Part shown: positions 29,715 to 37,210 of the stretch, in pieces
How the letters are laid out: each line of letters opens with the position of its first letter
Position numbering within the stretch: the first letter of the stretch is position 1
Origin: Devosia sp. FKR38
GTDB lineage: Bacteria; Pseudomonadota; Alphaproteobacteria; Rhizobiales; Devosiaceae
DNA: 64,000 nt
NCBI RefSeq assembly: GCF_005222805.1
Contig: NZ_STGC01000002.1
Coordinates: 571,836 to 635,835, forward strand
Direction: 5' to 3'
Position numbers and translations under genes: made by a program
The notes under the pieces: generated by a model
Seen by the model: the letters and a program-made list of their open reading frames with translations, nothing else
Database searches by the model: none
What the model was told of the DNA's origin: nothing

Positions 29715-29731
29715 GAGGCACGTACCTCATG
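29712..29731. promoter_or_regulatory. CG-centred palindrome over the xylB start
   Basis: CATGAGGCACGTACCTCATG is a 20-base palindrome with one mismatched pair, centred on CG as LacI-family operators usually are. It covers the xylB ATG and the GAGG ten bases upstream. It may be an operator for the neighbouring LacI protein, or in mRNA a hairpin that hides the start. Both are inferences. Confidence 0.5.
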
Positions 29732-29806
29732 AGCAGGAAAGTCAAACATCGGAACGTCCTCCCGACCCGATTTTCGGGTCCCGCCGGTTTTGTGAATGGC
29801 GTCTTG

Positions 29807-30877
29807 TTAGCGCAGATTGTCGCGCAGGAAAATCCCGATTTCAATGGGGTCGGCAACAACTATGCGATTGTCGCCCAGCGCCAGGGTCCTGGCGGCGGCC
29901 AAGGCGGCGCGGATTTCCCCATCCGGATTCTGGTCGAGCACCACGTCGATGGCCCCCGATTTGAGTCCACGCCGGGTCGGTTCGGTCAGCTCATGGGCGA
30001 TGACGCGGATGGCGCCACCGCGCCCGGAGGCCTCAAGGGCGGCGACGAGGCCGGCATTGCCGGCGCCCAGATTATAGATGCCGCCCAGGTCCGGATGGCG
30101 CTTGAGCAGATCGCCGACGATCGCCTCCGTCTCGCTGCGCTCGTCATGCCCCTCGATGGGACCAAGCAGGGTGATGCCGGCAAATTCGGCCTCCAGCGCG
30201 GCGCGGAAGCCGGCGAGGCGATCGATATGGTCGGCCAGATGCAGCGAGCCGGCGATCACCGCCACCGTGCCACCGTGCGGCAGAAAACGCCCCATCAGCG
30301 AGGCGGCGGTGCGGCCGGCGGCGACATTGTCGATGCCGATGAACAGCCGCCGCTGCGTGCCGGGCAGGTCCGACACCAGGGTCATCACCGCCACGCCGCG
30401 CCGGCTGGCCGCATCGACCGCCGCCACCACGGCCGGCTCCTGGCTGGCCACGATGATGGCGCAGTCGCAGTCATGCGGATTAAGCGCGTCAAGGCTCGCG
30501 GCCAGCGCTGCGCCGTCGAGCGCCCGCACCCGGCGGGTCTGGATATGCATGCGCTCGGCCAGGGCCTGGTCGGCGCGGGCGCTGACCGCATCGGCAAGGC
30601 TCGCCATGAATTCATTGGACCCATCGGGGATGATGAAAGTCAGGCGCAGATCGCGGCCGCGCGCCAAAAGCGAAGCCGAGAGATCACGCTGGAAACCGAT
30701 GGCGGCGATGGCGGCAGCGACCTTTTCGGCCGTGGCGGCGCGCACCCCGGCCCGGCCATTGAGCACGCGGTCAACAGTGGCCAGCGATACCCCCGCCGCG
30801 CGCGCCACATCATGCACCGTCGCGCGCCGTTTCACTTCGATCTCGTTCACGCTGGGTCCCCGGCCGTCCTGCCCCAA
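29807..30877 (-). CDS. LacI-family transcriptional regulator (probably of xylose genes)
   Basis: The 356-aa protein has an N-terminal LacI helix-turn-helix (TVHDVARAAGVSLATVDRVLNG, about residues 20-41) and a hinge helix. The periplasmic-binding-like sugar domain that follows (about 75-350) resembles ribose/xylose-binding proteins, with the DCDCAIIVASQEPAVVAAVD segment. The ATG at 30877 is possible, but a GTG at 30850 would start closer to the conserved DNA-binding region. It is transcribed toward xylB, 92 bases away, and is divergent from the aldose epimerase gene, so it is probably the local regulator. The effector is not shown. Confidence 0.87.
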   Translation of the reverse strand: MGQDGRGPSVNEIEVKRRATVHDVARAAGVSLATVDRVLNGRAGVRAATAEKVAAAIAAIGFQRDLSASLLARGRDLRLTFIIPDGSNEFMASLADAVSARADQALAERMHIQTRRVRALDGAALAASLDALNPHDCDCAIIVASQEPAVVAAVDAASRRGVAVMTLVSDLPGTQRRLFIGIDNVAAGRTAASLMGRFLPHGGTVAVIAGSLHLADHIDRLAGFRAALEAEFAGITLLGPIEGHDERSETEAIVGDLLKRHPDLGGIYNLGAGNAGLVAALEASGRGGAIRVIAHELTEPTRRGLKSGAIDVVLDQNPDGEIRAALAAARTLALGDNRIVVADPIEIGIFLRDNLR

Positions 30878-30973
30878 GCTTCTGCACCCACCCCCAAAAG
30901 GTCAAGTGCGACGTTGCAGACGACCGACAAAGCAGGGTAGACCACTGCGCAAAACTCAGGGGGATACGCCATC

Positions 30974-31984
30974 ATGGCCATCGCGGTTTCAACTTTCGGC
31001 GACGTCAACGGCAAGCGGGTGGACCAGTTCCGGCTGGTCAGCAACACCGGCGTGAGCGTGGATATCATCGGCTATGGCGTGGCCGTGCGCGATTGGCGCG
31101 TGCCGGTGGCCGGCGGCGAACGCACCGTGGTGCTGGGCTTTGACGGGCTTGAAGCCTATGTCGAGCACAGCCCGCATTTTGGCGCCCTGGCCGGCCGCGT
31201 GGCCAACCGCATCAAGAATTCGTCCTTCGATCTCAATGGCAAGACCTATCAGCTGCCGCCCAATGCCGGGTCGCTGCATCTGCATGGCGGCACCGAGGGC
31301 CTGGGCCGCCAGGTGTGGGACGGGCAGGTGGACGAAGCCAACAATGCGGTGCGCTTCACCTTTTTCAGCCCCGATGGCGCCATGGGCTATCCCGGCAATG
31401 TCAATTTTGCCGCCACCTATTCGCTCAAGGGCAACAAGCTGCGCCTCGAGCTCAATGCCACCACCGATGCGGCGACGCCGATCAGCCTGGTGCAGCACCA
31501 GTATTTCAACCTGGGCACGGGCGATGACGTGCTGGACCATTCCATCCAGGTCAATTCCAGCGCCTATACCGAATTGGGCGAGGATCTGGCGCCGACCGGC
31601 GCCATTCTGCCATCGCGCGGCACGCAGTATGATCTGCGCCATGCGCGCACCATGCGCGACGCGGCCGGCAATGCAGTGGCCTATGACATCGGCATGGTGC
31701 TCGACACCGGCCGCAAGACCAGCGAGCCGGTGGCAACCGTCGTTGGCCCCGACAAGGCGCTGACGCTCAAGCTGTGGACCGACCGGCCGGGCCTTCAGGT
31801 CTACAATGGCGTGTGGACCGATATTCCGGTGCCGGGCCTTGGTGGCAAAACCTATGGCAAGCATTCGGGCCTGTGCCTGGAAGACCAGGCCTTTGCCGAT
31901 GCCGTGCACAATCCGCATTTCCCCAATGTGATTTGCACGCCCGACCGCGCCTATCACCACTGGTGCGATATCGAAATCGCCTGA
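30974..31984 (+). CDS. galM: Aldose 1-epimerase (mutarotase)
   Basis: The 336-aa protein is a GalM-type mutarotase that interconverts alpha and beta anomers of aldoses. Substrate- and catalysis-related residues are visible: Asn/Arg in GRVANRI, the first His in HLHGGTEGLG, the second His in QHQYFNLGTG, and the catalytic Glu in SGLCLEDQAFAD. It has no signal peptide. It is divergent from the LacI regulator across 96 bases and beside xylBA, so it may supply the correct xylose anomer to XylA; that substrate is inferred. Confidence 0.92.
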   Translation: MAIAVSTFGDVNGKRVDQFRLVSNTGVSVDIIGYGVAVRDWRVPVAGGERTVVLGFDGLEAYVEHSPHFGALAGRVANRIKNSSFDLNGKTYQLPPNAGSLHLHGGTEGLGRQVWDGQVDEANNAVRFTFFSPDGAMGYPGNVNFAATYSLKGNKLRLELNATTDAATPISLVQHQYFNLGTGDDVLDHSIQVNSSAYTELGEDLAPTGAILPSRGTQYDLRHARTMRDAAGNAVAYDIGMVLDTGRKTSEPVATVVGPDKALTLKLWTDRPGLQVYNGVWTDIPVPGLGGKTYGKHSGLCLEDQAFADAVHNPHFPNVICTPDRAYHHWCDIEIA

Positions 31985-32006
31985 CGTCACCTGAAGTCAG
32001 GCCTGA

Positions 32007-32068
32007 GGGCTGCTGCCGTCAACCGTCAGCAGCCCGTGTGAGACTGCTCCCCTGACCAGCAGGGGAGC
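32007..32068 (+). terminator. Two successive hairpins after the aldose epimerase gene
   Basis: GGGCTGCTG/CAGCAGCCC (32007-32035, 9 bp) and GCTCCCCTG/CAGGGGAGC (32046-32068, 9 bp, 5-base loop) are both perfect. Neither has a T-run, so intrinsic termination is uncertain. Confidence 0.4.
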
Positions 32069-32195
32069 GGGCCATGGCCCAAAGACCAATCGGTTCGGAC
32101 GATCCGCCGTCAGGGGCCGCCGCTGCTAGGCTGCGGCAAGGCCTTGGCGGCGCCCGGGGAATCTGGCATTCCGGTTTTGTTCAGGGGAGCCAGGC

Positions 32196-32888
32196 ATGGA
32201 CAAGACCGAGCGGCTATTTGCCGTCATGGATGCGCTGCGACGCCATCGCCAGCCCGTTACGGCGGCCAAGCTGGCCGAGGAACAGGGCGTTTCCGTCCGC
32301 ACCATGTATCGCGACGTGCAGACCCTGGTGGGGCTGGGCGCGCCCATCGATGGCGAAGCCGGGGTTGGCTATATGCTGAAACCCGGCTTCTTCCTGCCGC
32401 CGCTGATGTTTACGCCCGAAGAGCTTGAAGCCCTGGTGCTGGGCGCCCGCTGGGTGGGGGCGCAGCCCGATGACGGGCTGGGCGCCGCGGCCAAGAATGC
32501 CCTGGCCAAGATTGCCACCGCCTCGCCCGAGGATCTGCGCGATCGCATCAATGACACGGGTCTTTGGCCGGTGGCCGTCTGGGGCGCCAATATGCGTCCG
32601 CCCATGCCGGTTTTGGGTCAGGTCCGGCTGGCCATGCGCACCGAAAAGGCCGTGCGCATCAGCTATGAAGACGAGGCCGGCACGCCGTCGGAACGCACCA
32701 TCTGGCCGGTGCAACTGGCCTATTACGAGGGCAAGCAGACCATCGCCGCCTGGTGCTGCCTGCGCCAGGCCTTCCGCAATTTCCGCACCGACCGCATCGT
32801 AGCGCTCAGCGTCACCGAAGAGCGCTATGGCAAGCGCCGCGCCGTGCTGGAAAAGCTATGGCGCGAGAGCTGGGACCACAATCCCTAA
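32196..32888 (+). CDS. YafY-type HTH/WYL transcriptional regulator
   Basis: The 230-aa protein has an N-terminal HTH_11 winged helix (LAEEQGVSVRTMYRDVQTL, about residues 27-45) and a C-terminal WYL domain (about 135-220). In the WYL domain the eponymous region reads WPVQLAYYEGKQTIAAWC, so the core is retained with substitutions. WYL domains sense nucleic acids or small ligands and often regulate nearby genes. Here the gene stands alone between galM and a palindromic repeat, and no target is evident. Confidence 0.87.
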   Translation: MDKTERLFAVMDALRRHRQPVTAAKLAEEQGVSVRTMYRDVQTLVGLGAPIDGEAGVGYMLKPGFFLPPLMFTPEELEALVLGARWVGAQPDDGLGAAAKNALAKIATASPEDLRDRINDTGLWPVAVWGANMRPPMPVLGQVRLAMRTEKAVRISYEDEAGTPSERTIWPVQLAYYEGKQTIAAWCCLRQAFRNFRTDRIVALSVTEERYGKRRAVLEKLWRESWDHNP

Positions 32889-32928
32889 AGCGTTTCCCTC
32901 ATAAGTAGATTTGCGGCTCCTTCGCCTC

Positions 32929-33056
32929 CCTCCCCCTTGAGGGGAGGGAGCGAGGGAGGGGGTCTCTCAGTGGCCCTCGGAACGACCCCCACCCCAACCC
33001 TCCCCTCAAGAGCTTGCACTCGGGCGCGCCGAGGCGCGACCCGGGTGGGGAGGGGG
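32929..33056. repeat. Palindromic intergenic repeat, copy with inner insertion
   Basis: The left arm CCTCCCCCTTGAGGGGAGGG (32929-32948) is identical to the arm at 16969. The right arm begins CCCTCCCCTCAAG (32998-33010) but is then interrupted by about 40 bases (33011 to ~33050) that contain their own inverted repeat, before GGGGAGG-like sequence resumes. It is the same family as the copy at 16969-17089. Confidence 0.75.
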
Positions 33057-33090
33057 CGACAGAGCCGGGTCAATCTGAACATGAAACGAT

Positions 33091-34500
33091 CTAGCCAATC
33101 CGCCCATAAAGGCTTTCTGGCCGATTGGTCGGGTCCAGCGCGAAGCGGTGATCGGCCGGCGGATGGGCACGCTGGCCGCATTCCAGCCGCGGGCAGATGC
33201 GGCAGCCCACGCCGATGGGCACCAGCTGGCTATCGCCCGTGAGGTCCATGCCGTCCGAATAGATCATCTCGCGGGCATGGTGGATGGCGCAGCCCAGGCC
33301 GATGGACATGTAGCGGCGCGGCGCATTGTAGCGATAGTCGCCCTTGGCAATGGTGCGGGCGATGCAGAAATAGCGCTGCCCGTCCGGCATCTGGCTGAGC
33401 TGGATATTGATGCGTTCCGGCGACAGGAACGCCGCATAGACATTCCAGCGCGGGCAGGCGCCGGAATGGCGCGGGATGTGGATGCCCGAGAGCGAAAAGC
33501 GCTTGGAGATATTGCCGGCAATATCGGTGCGCACCAGATGCAGCGGAATGCCGCTGGCCCCGGGCCGCTGCAGCGTGGTCATGCGGTGGCAGACCTGTTC
33601 GAAGCTGGCGCCGAAACGGCGCGCGATGCGTTCGATATCATAGCGATAGTCGCGGCAGGCGCGCAGGAACGGCGCATAGGGCATCACCAGCGCCGCGGCC
33701 AGATAGGCCGCCAGCACATTGCCCGCCAGCGCCGGGGCGTCGCCCTCGGGCAGGCTTGAGGCGGCAATGATCCCGGCGATCTCGGGGCCCGCCGCGGCCT
33801 GTCCCAGATGATGCGCCACCAGGAACAGCGCCGATTCAGGCGGCAGCAGGTCGGACACCAAAAGGCGCTGGCGCGCGGCATCGAACTGGCGCGCGATGCC
33901 ATGCGGCAGAGAGGCCAGTTGCACCTCCACGCCCATCACATTGAACAGATAGCTGCGCAGCGCCGCCTCAAAGCTGTCGCCCGAGCGGTCGATGTCGGCG
34001 CGCATGCGCTCGGCGGCGGCCTCCAGAGTGGGGAAGTGGTTGGCGTTTTCCTGCAGGAAATCGGAAATCGCGTCGGTGGCCAGGTGAAAAGGCTCGGCAC
34101 CCGGAGCCGCCGGGCTTGCCGTGCCCGGCTTGGTGACGGCGCGATAGCGGTCATAGAGCTTGAGGATGGCGCGGGCGGCGGCGGGATTGGCCTGGGCCAG
34201 GTCGCGGATTTCCAGATTAGTGACGTCGCTATCGGCAAAGATGTCGTCGCCAAAGGCCTCCATCAGATCGCCCAGCAGCCGGCCGTCGTCGCTGTCAACC
34301 AATTCGCCGGGCTCGACACCGAAATGGCCGGCGATGGCAAACAGCAGCGGCACGGTCACCTTGCGGCGATTGTGCTCGATCAGATTGAGATAGCTGGCCG
34401 AAATGCCCAGCGCTGCCGCCAGGTCCGCCTGCGCCAATTTGCGAAGGCGCCGCAGGCGTTTGATCCGGCCGCCGATCTGGCGGTCCCCACTGTCGTTCAT
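33091..34500 (-). CDS. XRE-type regulator with ImmA/IrrE-like domain (ScfR/RamB-like)
   Basis: The 469-aa protein has an N-terminal Cro/C1 helix-turn-helix (LAQADLAAALGISASYLNLIE, about residues 22-42), a middle ImmA/IrrE-like region and a C-terminal DUF2083 domain with cysteines near GVGCRICPRLECGQR. The architecture is that of the short-chain fatty-acyl regulators ScfR/PrpR and of RamB, which controls glyoxylate-shunt genes in actinobacteria. The HExxH zinc motif is replaced by VAHHLGQ, so peptidase activity is doubtful. It is divergent from a 75-aa gene and aceA, so it probably regulates acetate use; this is inferred from context. Confidence 0.88.
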   Translation of the reverse strand: MNDSGDRQIGGRIKRLRRLRKLAQADLAAALGISASYLNLIEHNRRKVTVPLLFAIAGHFGVEPGELVDSDDGRLLGDLMEAFGDDIFADSDVTNLEIRDLAQANPAAARAILKLYDRYRAVTKPGTASPAAPGAEPFHLATDAISDFLQENANHFPTLEAAAERMRADIDRSGDSFEAALRSYLFNVMGVEVQLASLPHGIARQFDAARQRLLVSDLLPPESALFLVAHHLGQAAAGPEIAGIIAASSLPEGDAPALAGNVLAAYLAAALVMPYAPFLRACRDYRYDIERIARRFGASFEQVCHRMTTLQRPGASGIPLHLVRTDIAGNISKRFSLSGIHIPRHSGACPRWNVYAAFLSPERINIQLSQMPDGQRYFCIARTIAKGDYRYNAPRRYMSIGLGCAIHHAREMIYSDGMDLTGDSQLVPIGVGCRICPRLECGQRAHPPADHRFALDPTNRPESLYGRIG

Positions 34501-34522
34501 GCCAATCCTCCCGGCCCCCAGC

Positions 34523-34630
34523 TTTACACGCTTTACAGATTCCGCGCTGCGGTCTGTGTAGCGATTTACTGGTTTACAGGGCCATATGCGCTTACTTCTT
34601 GCATGTCTCCGCGTTTTGTCAAATCTTTAC
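34523..34630. promoter_or_regulatory. TTTAC repeat cluster between scfR-like gene and aceA unit
   Basis: The divergent intergenic region has two arrangements of TTTAC-(3-4 bases)-TTTACAG, at 34523-34538 and 34565-34579, plus a TTTAC at 34626. RamB/PrpR-type regulators bind short repeated half-sites, so these are candidate binding sites. Confidence 0.45.
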
Positions 34631-34653
34631 ATCAACAAACGAGGAGATCGGCC

Positions 34654-34881
34654 ATGAGCCCAAACATCAGCGAACGCGAAGAGTACCTGACCATCATCGC
34701 ACCCACGGCCAGCCAGGCCATGGCGCAGTTCAAGGCCCAGGGCCTGGACACCCAGGGCTATGCCATCACCGGCAAGATCGGCCGGCACCAGTTTTCCCTG
34801 GTGGGTGAAGAGGGCAGCACGTCCCTGTTCGCCGGCGACGGCCTGATCGCCGCCACCTTCAGCCGCAAGGTTCTGGCCTAG
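34654..34881 (+). CDS. Small conserved protein upstream of aceA
   Basis: The 75-aa protein starts at an ATG preceded by GAGGAG 8 bases upstream. It has no signal peptide or membrane helix. The sequence mixes a short helix (TASQAMAQFKAQGLD) with Gly-rich beta strands ending FSRKVLA, and no known domain is recognised. It lies between the ScfR-like regulator and isocitrate lyase on the aceA strand and may be part of the same acetate-responsive unit; a function cannot be assigned. Confidence 0.78.
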   Translation: MSPNISEREEYLTIIAPTASQAMAQFKAQGLDTQGYAITGKIGRHQFSLVGEEGSTSLFAGDGLIAATFSRKVLA

Positions 34882-34940
34882 AGCCCGCGTCCGACGGCCC
34901 CGCCGTCGCGCTCCACCTGAAGCGGTCCAACCCGCCGCAT

Positions 34941-34954
34941 GTTCCACGTGAATC
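34941..34954 (+). other. parS-like 14-mer, copy 2
   Basis: GTTCCACGTGAATC lies in the 148-base gap before aceA. It differs by one base from the other five copies in the window. ParB-binding parS sites share the TTCACGTGAA core. Confidence 0.55.
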
Positions 34955-35029
34955 AGCGCCAGCGCCGGCCCGCCGGACCGGCGCAGCCATGCCCAAACAC
35001 AACAATTCCCAATGAGGAGGACATCCGAA

Positions 35030-36313
35030 ATGCTCGACAAGCCCCTGTTCCCGACCCCCGATTATGCGCCCGACCGCTGGCGCAATATTGCCCGCACCTA
35101 TAGCCAGGCCGATGTGGCGCGGCTGTCCGGCTCGCTGCCCATCCGCCACACCCTGGCCGAAAATGGCGCGCGACGCCTGTGGGAGCTGCTGCACAGCGAG
35201 GATTTTGTCCCCACGCTGGGCACCTTCACCGGCAATCAGGCGGTGCAGCAGGTCAAGGCCGGGCTCAAGGCAATCTATCTCAGCGGCTGGCAGGTGGCGG
35301 CCGATGCCAATAGCTCGGGTAATATGTATCCCGACCAGAGCCTTTATCCGGTCGACAGCGTGCCCTCGGTGGTCAAGCGCATCAACAAGGCGCTGCAGCG
35401 CGCCGACCAGATCCAGACCATGGAGCAGGCCGAAGGCATCGCCACCACCGATCACGATTTCTTCGTGCCCATCATTGCCGATGCTGAAGCCGGCTTTGGC
35501 GGTGCGCTCAATGCCTTTGAGCTGATGAAGGCCATGATCGAGGCCGGCGCCGCCGCCGTGCATTTCGAGGACCAATTGGCCAGCGAGAAGAAGTGCGGCC
35601 ATCTGGGCGGCAAGGTGCTGGTGCCCACCAGCCAGTTCATCCGCACGCTCAATGCGGCGCGGCTGGCGGCCGATGTGATGGGCGTGCCGACGCTGATCAT
35701 GGCGCGCACCGATGCGGAAGCGGCGCGGCTGATCACCTCCGATATCGATCCCTATGACGCGCCCTTCGTCACCGACGAGCGCACGCCCGAGGGCTTTTAC
35801 AAGCTCAAGGGCGGCATCGACGCGGCCATTGCCCGCGGCATTGCCTATGCGCCCTATGCCGATCTGATCTGGTGCGAAACCAGCAAGCCTGACCTGGCCG
35901 AGGCCAAAAAGTTCGCCGAAGCCGTGCGCAAGGCGCATCCCGAGCAGATGCTGGCCTATAATTGCTCGCCGAGCTTTAACTGGGCCAAGCATATGGATGA
36001 GACGGCCATGGCCAGCTTCCAGCGCGAGATCGCGGCAATGGGCTACAAATACCAGTTCATCACGCTGGCCGGTTTCCACAATCTGAGCCTGACCACTTTC
36101 GAGCTGGCCCGGGCCTACAAGCAGGATGGCATGGCGGGCTATTCGCGGCTGCAGCAGGCCGAGTTCGCCGCCGAGGCACACGGCTTTTCGGCCGTGCGGC
36201 ACCAGCGCGAAGTGGGCACCAGCTATTTCGACGCGGTGTCCATGGCGGTCAGCGAGGGGCGCAGCGCGACCACGGCGATGGGCGAATCCACCGAAACGGC
36301 GCAGTTCCACTAA
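35030..36313 (+). CDS. aceA: Isocitrate lyase
   Basis: AceA splits isocitrate into glyoxylate and succinate, the first step of the glyoxylate shunt during growth on acetate or fatty acids. The 427-aa protein starts at an ATG 8 bases after GAGGAGGA; a longer in-frame extension to 35012 adds only 6 residues. The catalytic KKCGH motif is in [17 protein letters not shown] near residue 187, and the substrate-binding segments NCSPSFNW and the phosphate-binding Gly/Ser motifs are intact. Malate synthase is not in the window. The upstream regulator and 75-aa gene suggest acetate-dependent control. Confidence 0.96.
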   Translation: MLDKPLFPTPDYAPDRWRNIARTYSQADVARLSGSLPIRHTLAENGARRLWELLHSEDFVPTLGTFTGNQAVQQVKAGLKAIYLSGWQVAADANSSGNMYPDQSLYPVDSVPSVVKRINKALQRADQIQTMEQAEGIATTDHDFFVPIIADAEAGFGGALNAFELMKAMIEAGAAAVHFEDQLASEKKCGHLGGKVLVPTSQFIRTLNAARLAADVMGVPTLIMARTDAEAARLITSDIDPYDAPFVTDERTPEGFYKLKGGIDAAIARGIAYAPYADLIWCETSKPDLAEAKKFAEAVRKAHPEQMLAYNCSPSFNWAKHMDETAMASFQREIAAMGYKYQFITLAGFHNLSLTTFELARAYKQDGMAGYSRLQQAEFAAEAHGFSAVRHQREVGTSYFDAVSMAVSEGRSATTAMGESTETAQFH

Positions 36314-36354
36314 TCCCAGCCCCGGTCGTGCCGCCCGTAAGGGCGGCGCGACCC

Positions 36355-36993
36355 CTAGATCAAGGGCAGTGCGGCGTGGACCCAGCCCAGCGCCAGCGCG
36401 GCCAGCCACACCACATGCAGCAGGGCAATGGCCCAGGTGGTGGCGACAAAGGCTGGCTTGACCGTCTTGTGGCGGTAGAGCTCCTGCGCCGCCAGGCCGC
36501 CAATAGTGCCAAAGCACAGATCGACCAAATGCAGATTGGTCTCGCTGACGCGCCAGCGGCCGCTCAGGGCATAGAATTTGTCAAACCGATAGAGCAGGGC
36601 GGAGGCGGTCCCCATCAGCGCATAGGTGGCGCCCAGCCAGAGGGGTGCGTGCTGGGCCATCATGGCCAGCAGCAGCAGCAGTGTCATCATGGTGGCCGCC
36701 ACCACCCGCAGGCCGATGGTGAAGCGGGACATGGCCTGCGGCGGCCGGGTGACATCGCGCATGCTGCGGTCCGGCACCGGTTCGGCGGCTGGTGTGACGG
36801 TGATGTCGCTGGCCGCCGGGCGCCCCTTGCGACCGGTGACAAGCCCGAATTCGAGCGTATCGCCAATTCGCGGGCGCGGCTGATCGGTTTTCAGCTTGGA
36901 TATATGGACATAGAAGTCATTGCCGGCGCTGTCGCGAACAAAGCCGAAGCCGGCATTGTTGTTCCATTGCACCAATTTGCCGGATCTACGCAT
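36355..36993 (-). CDS. Cold-shock domain / DUF1294 membrane fusion protein
   Basis: The 212-aa protein joins an N-terminal cold-shock domain (about residues 1-65; RNP-like GKLVQWNNNAGFGFV and DFYVHIS) to a C-terminal DUF1294 domain with about four membrane helices (about 90-210; YRFDKFYAL and CFGTIGGLAAQELYRHKTVKP). This fusion is known in many proteobacteria. The nucleic-acid-binding domain would face the cytoplasm; the biological role is unknown. A 20-base palindrome at 37074-37095 and a parS/DnaA-like cluster lie upstream of its start. Confidence 0.9.
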   Translation of the reverse strand: MRRSGKLVQWNNNAGFGFVRDSAGNDFYVHISKLKTDQPRPRIGDTLEFGLVTGRKGRPAASDITVTPAAEPVPDRSMRDVTRPPQAMSRFTIGLRVVAATMMTLLLLLAMMAQHAPLWLGATYALMGTASALLYRFDKFYALSGRWRVSETNLHLVDLCFGTIGGLAAQELYRHKTVKPAFVATTWAIALLHVVWLAALALGWVHAALPLI

Positions 36994-37073
36994 TATGGCC
37001 CGAAACTGTACCTGACAGTCTGGTTCCGGCCGAAGCAGATTCGGCAGAACGTCTACTGGCCTTGCGATAGTTT

Positions 37074-37095
37074 AGATTGCCAGCATTGGCAATCT
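37074..37095. promoter_or_regulatory. Inverted repeat upstream of the cold-shock/DUF1294 gene
   Basis: AGATTGCCA-GCAT-TGGCAATCT is a perfect 9-bp inverted repeat with a 4-base centre, 81 bases upstream of the gene. Its size suits a dimeric regulator's operator. Confidence 0.45.
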
Positions 37096-37163
37096 GATAC
37101 GTTGCAGCTGCGCCCTTGCCGACAGAAATGTGATCGGGGTCGCTGGCCGGTCCAGCACGTGGC

Positions 37164-37200
37164 GATTCACGTGAAACATTTGTCCACAGACTTATGCACA
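37164..37200. other. parS-like site beside two DnaA-box-like nonamers
   Basis: GATTCACGTGAAAC (37164-37177) is the reverse complement of the 14-mer found elsewhere in the window. It is followed by TTGTCCACA (37180-37188), one mismatch from a DnaA box, and TTATGCACA (37192-37200), a perfect match to TTATNCACA. The cluster lies between the cold-shock gene and comM. There is no AT-rich unwinding element, so it does not look like a full origin. Confidence 0.55.
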
Positions 37201-37210
37201 GGCCCAAGGC

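Noticed and set aside
16969..33056. CRISPR array or transposon ends from the GC-rich repeats
   Set aside because: Only two copies, 16 kb apart, without regular spacers, transposase or target duplication.
37141..37210. Replication origin
   Set aside because: Only two DnaA-like boxes and no AT-rich unwinding region; the surroundings are ordinary GC-rich sequence.
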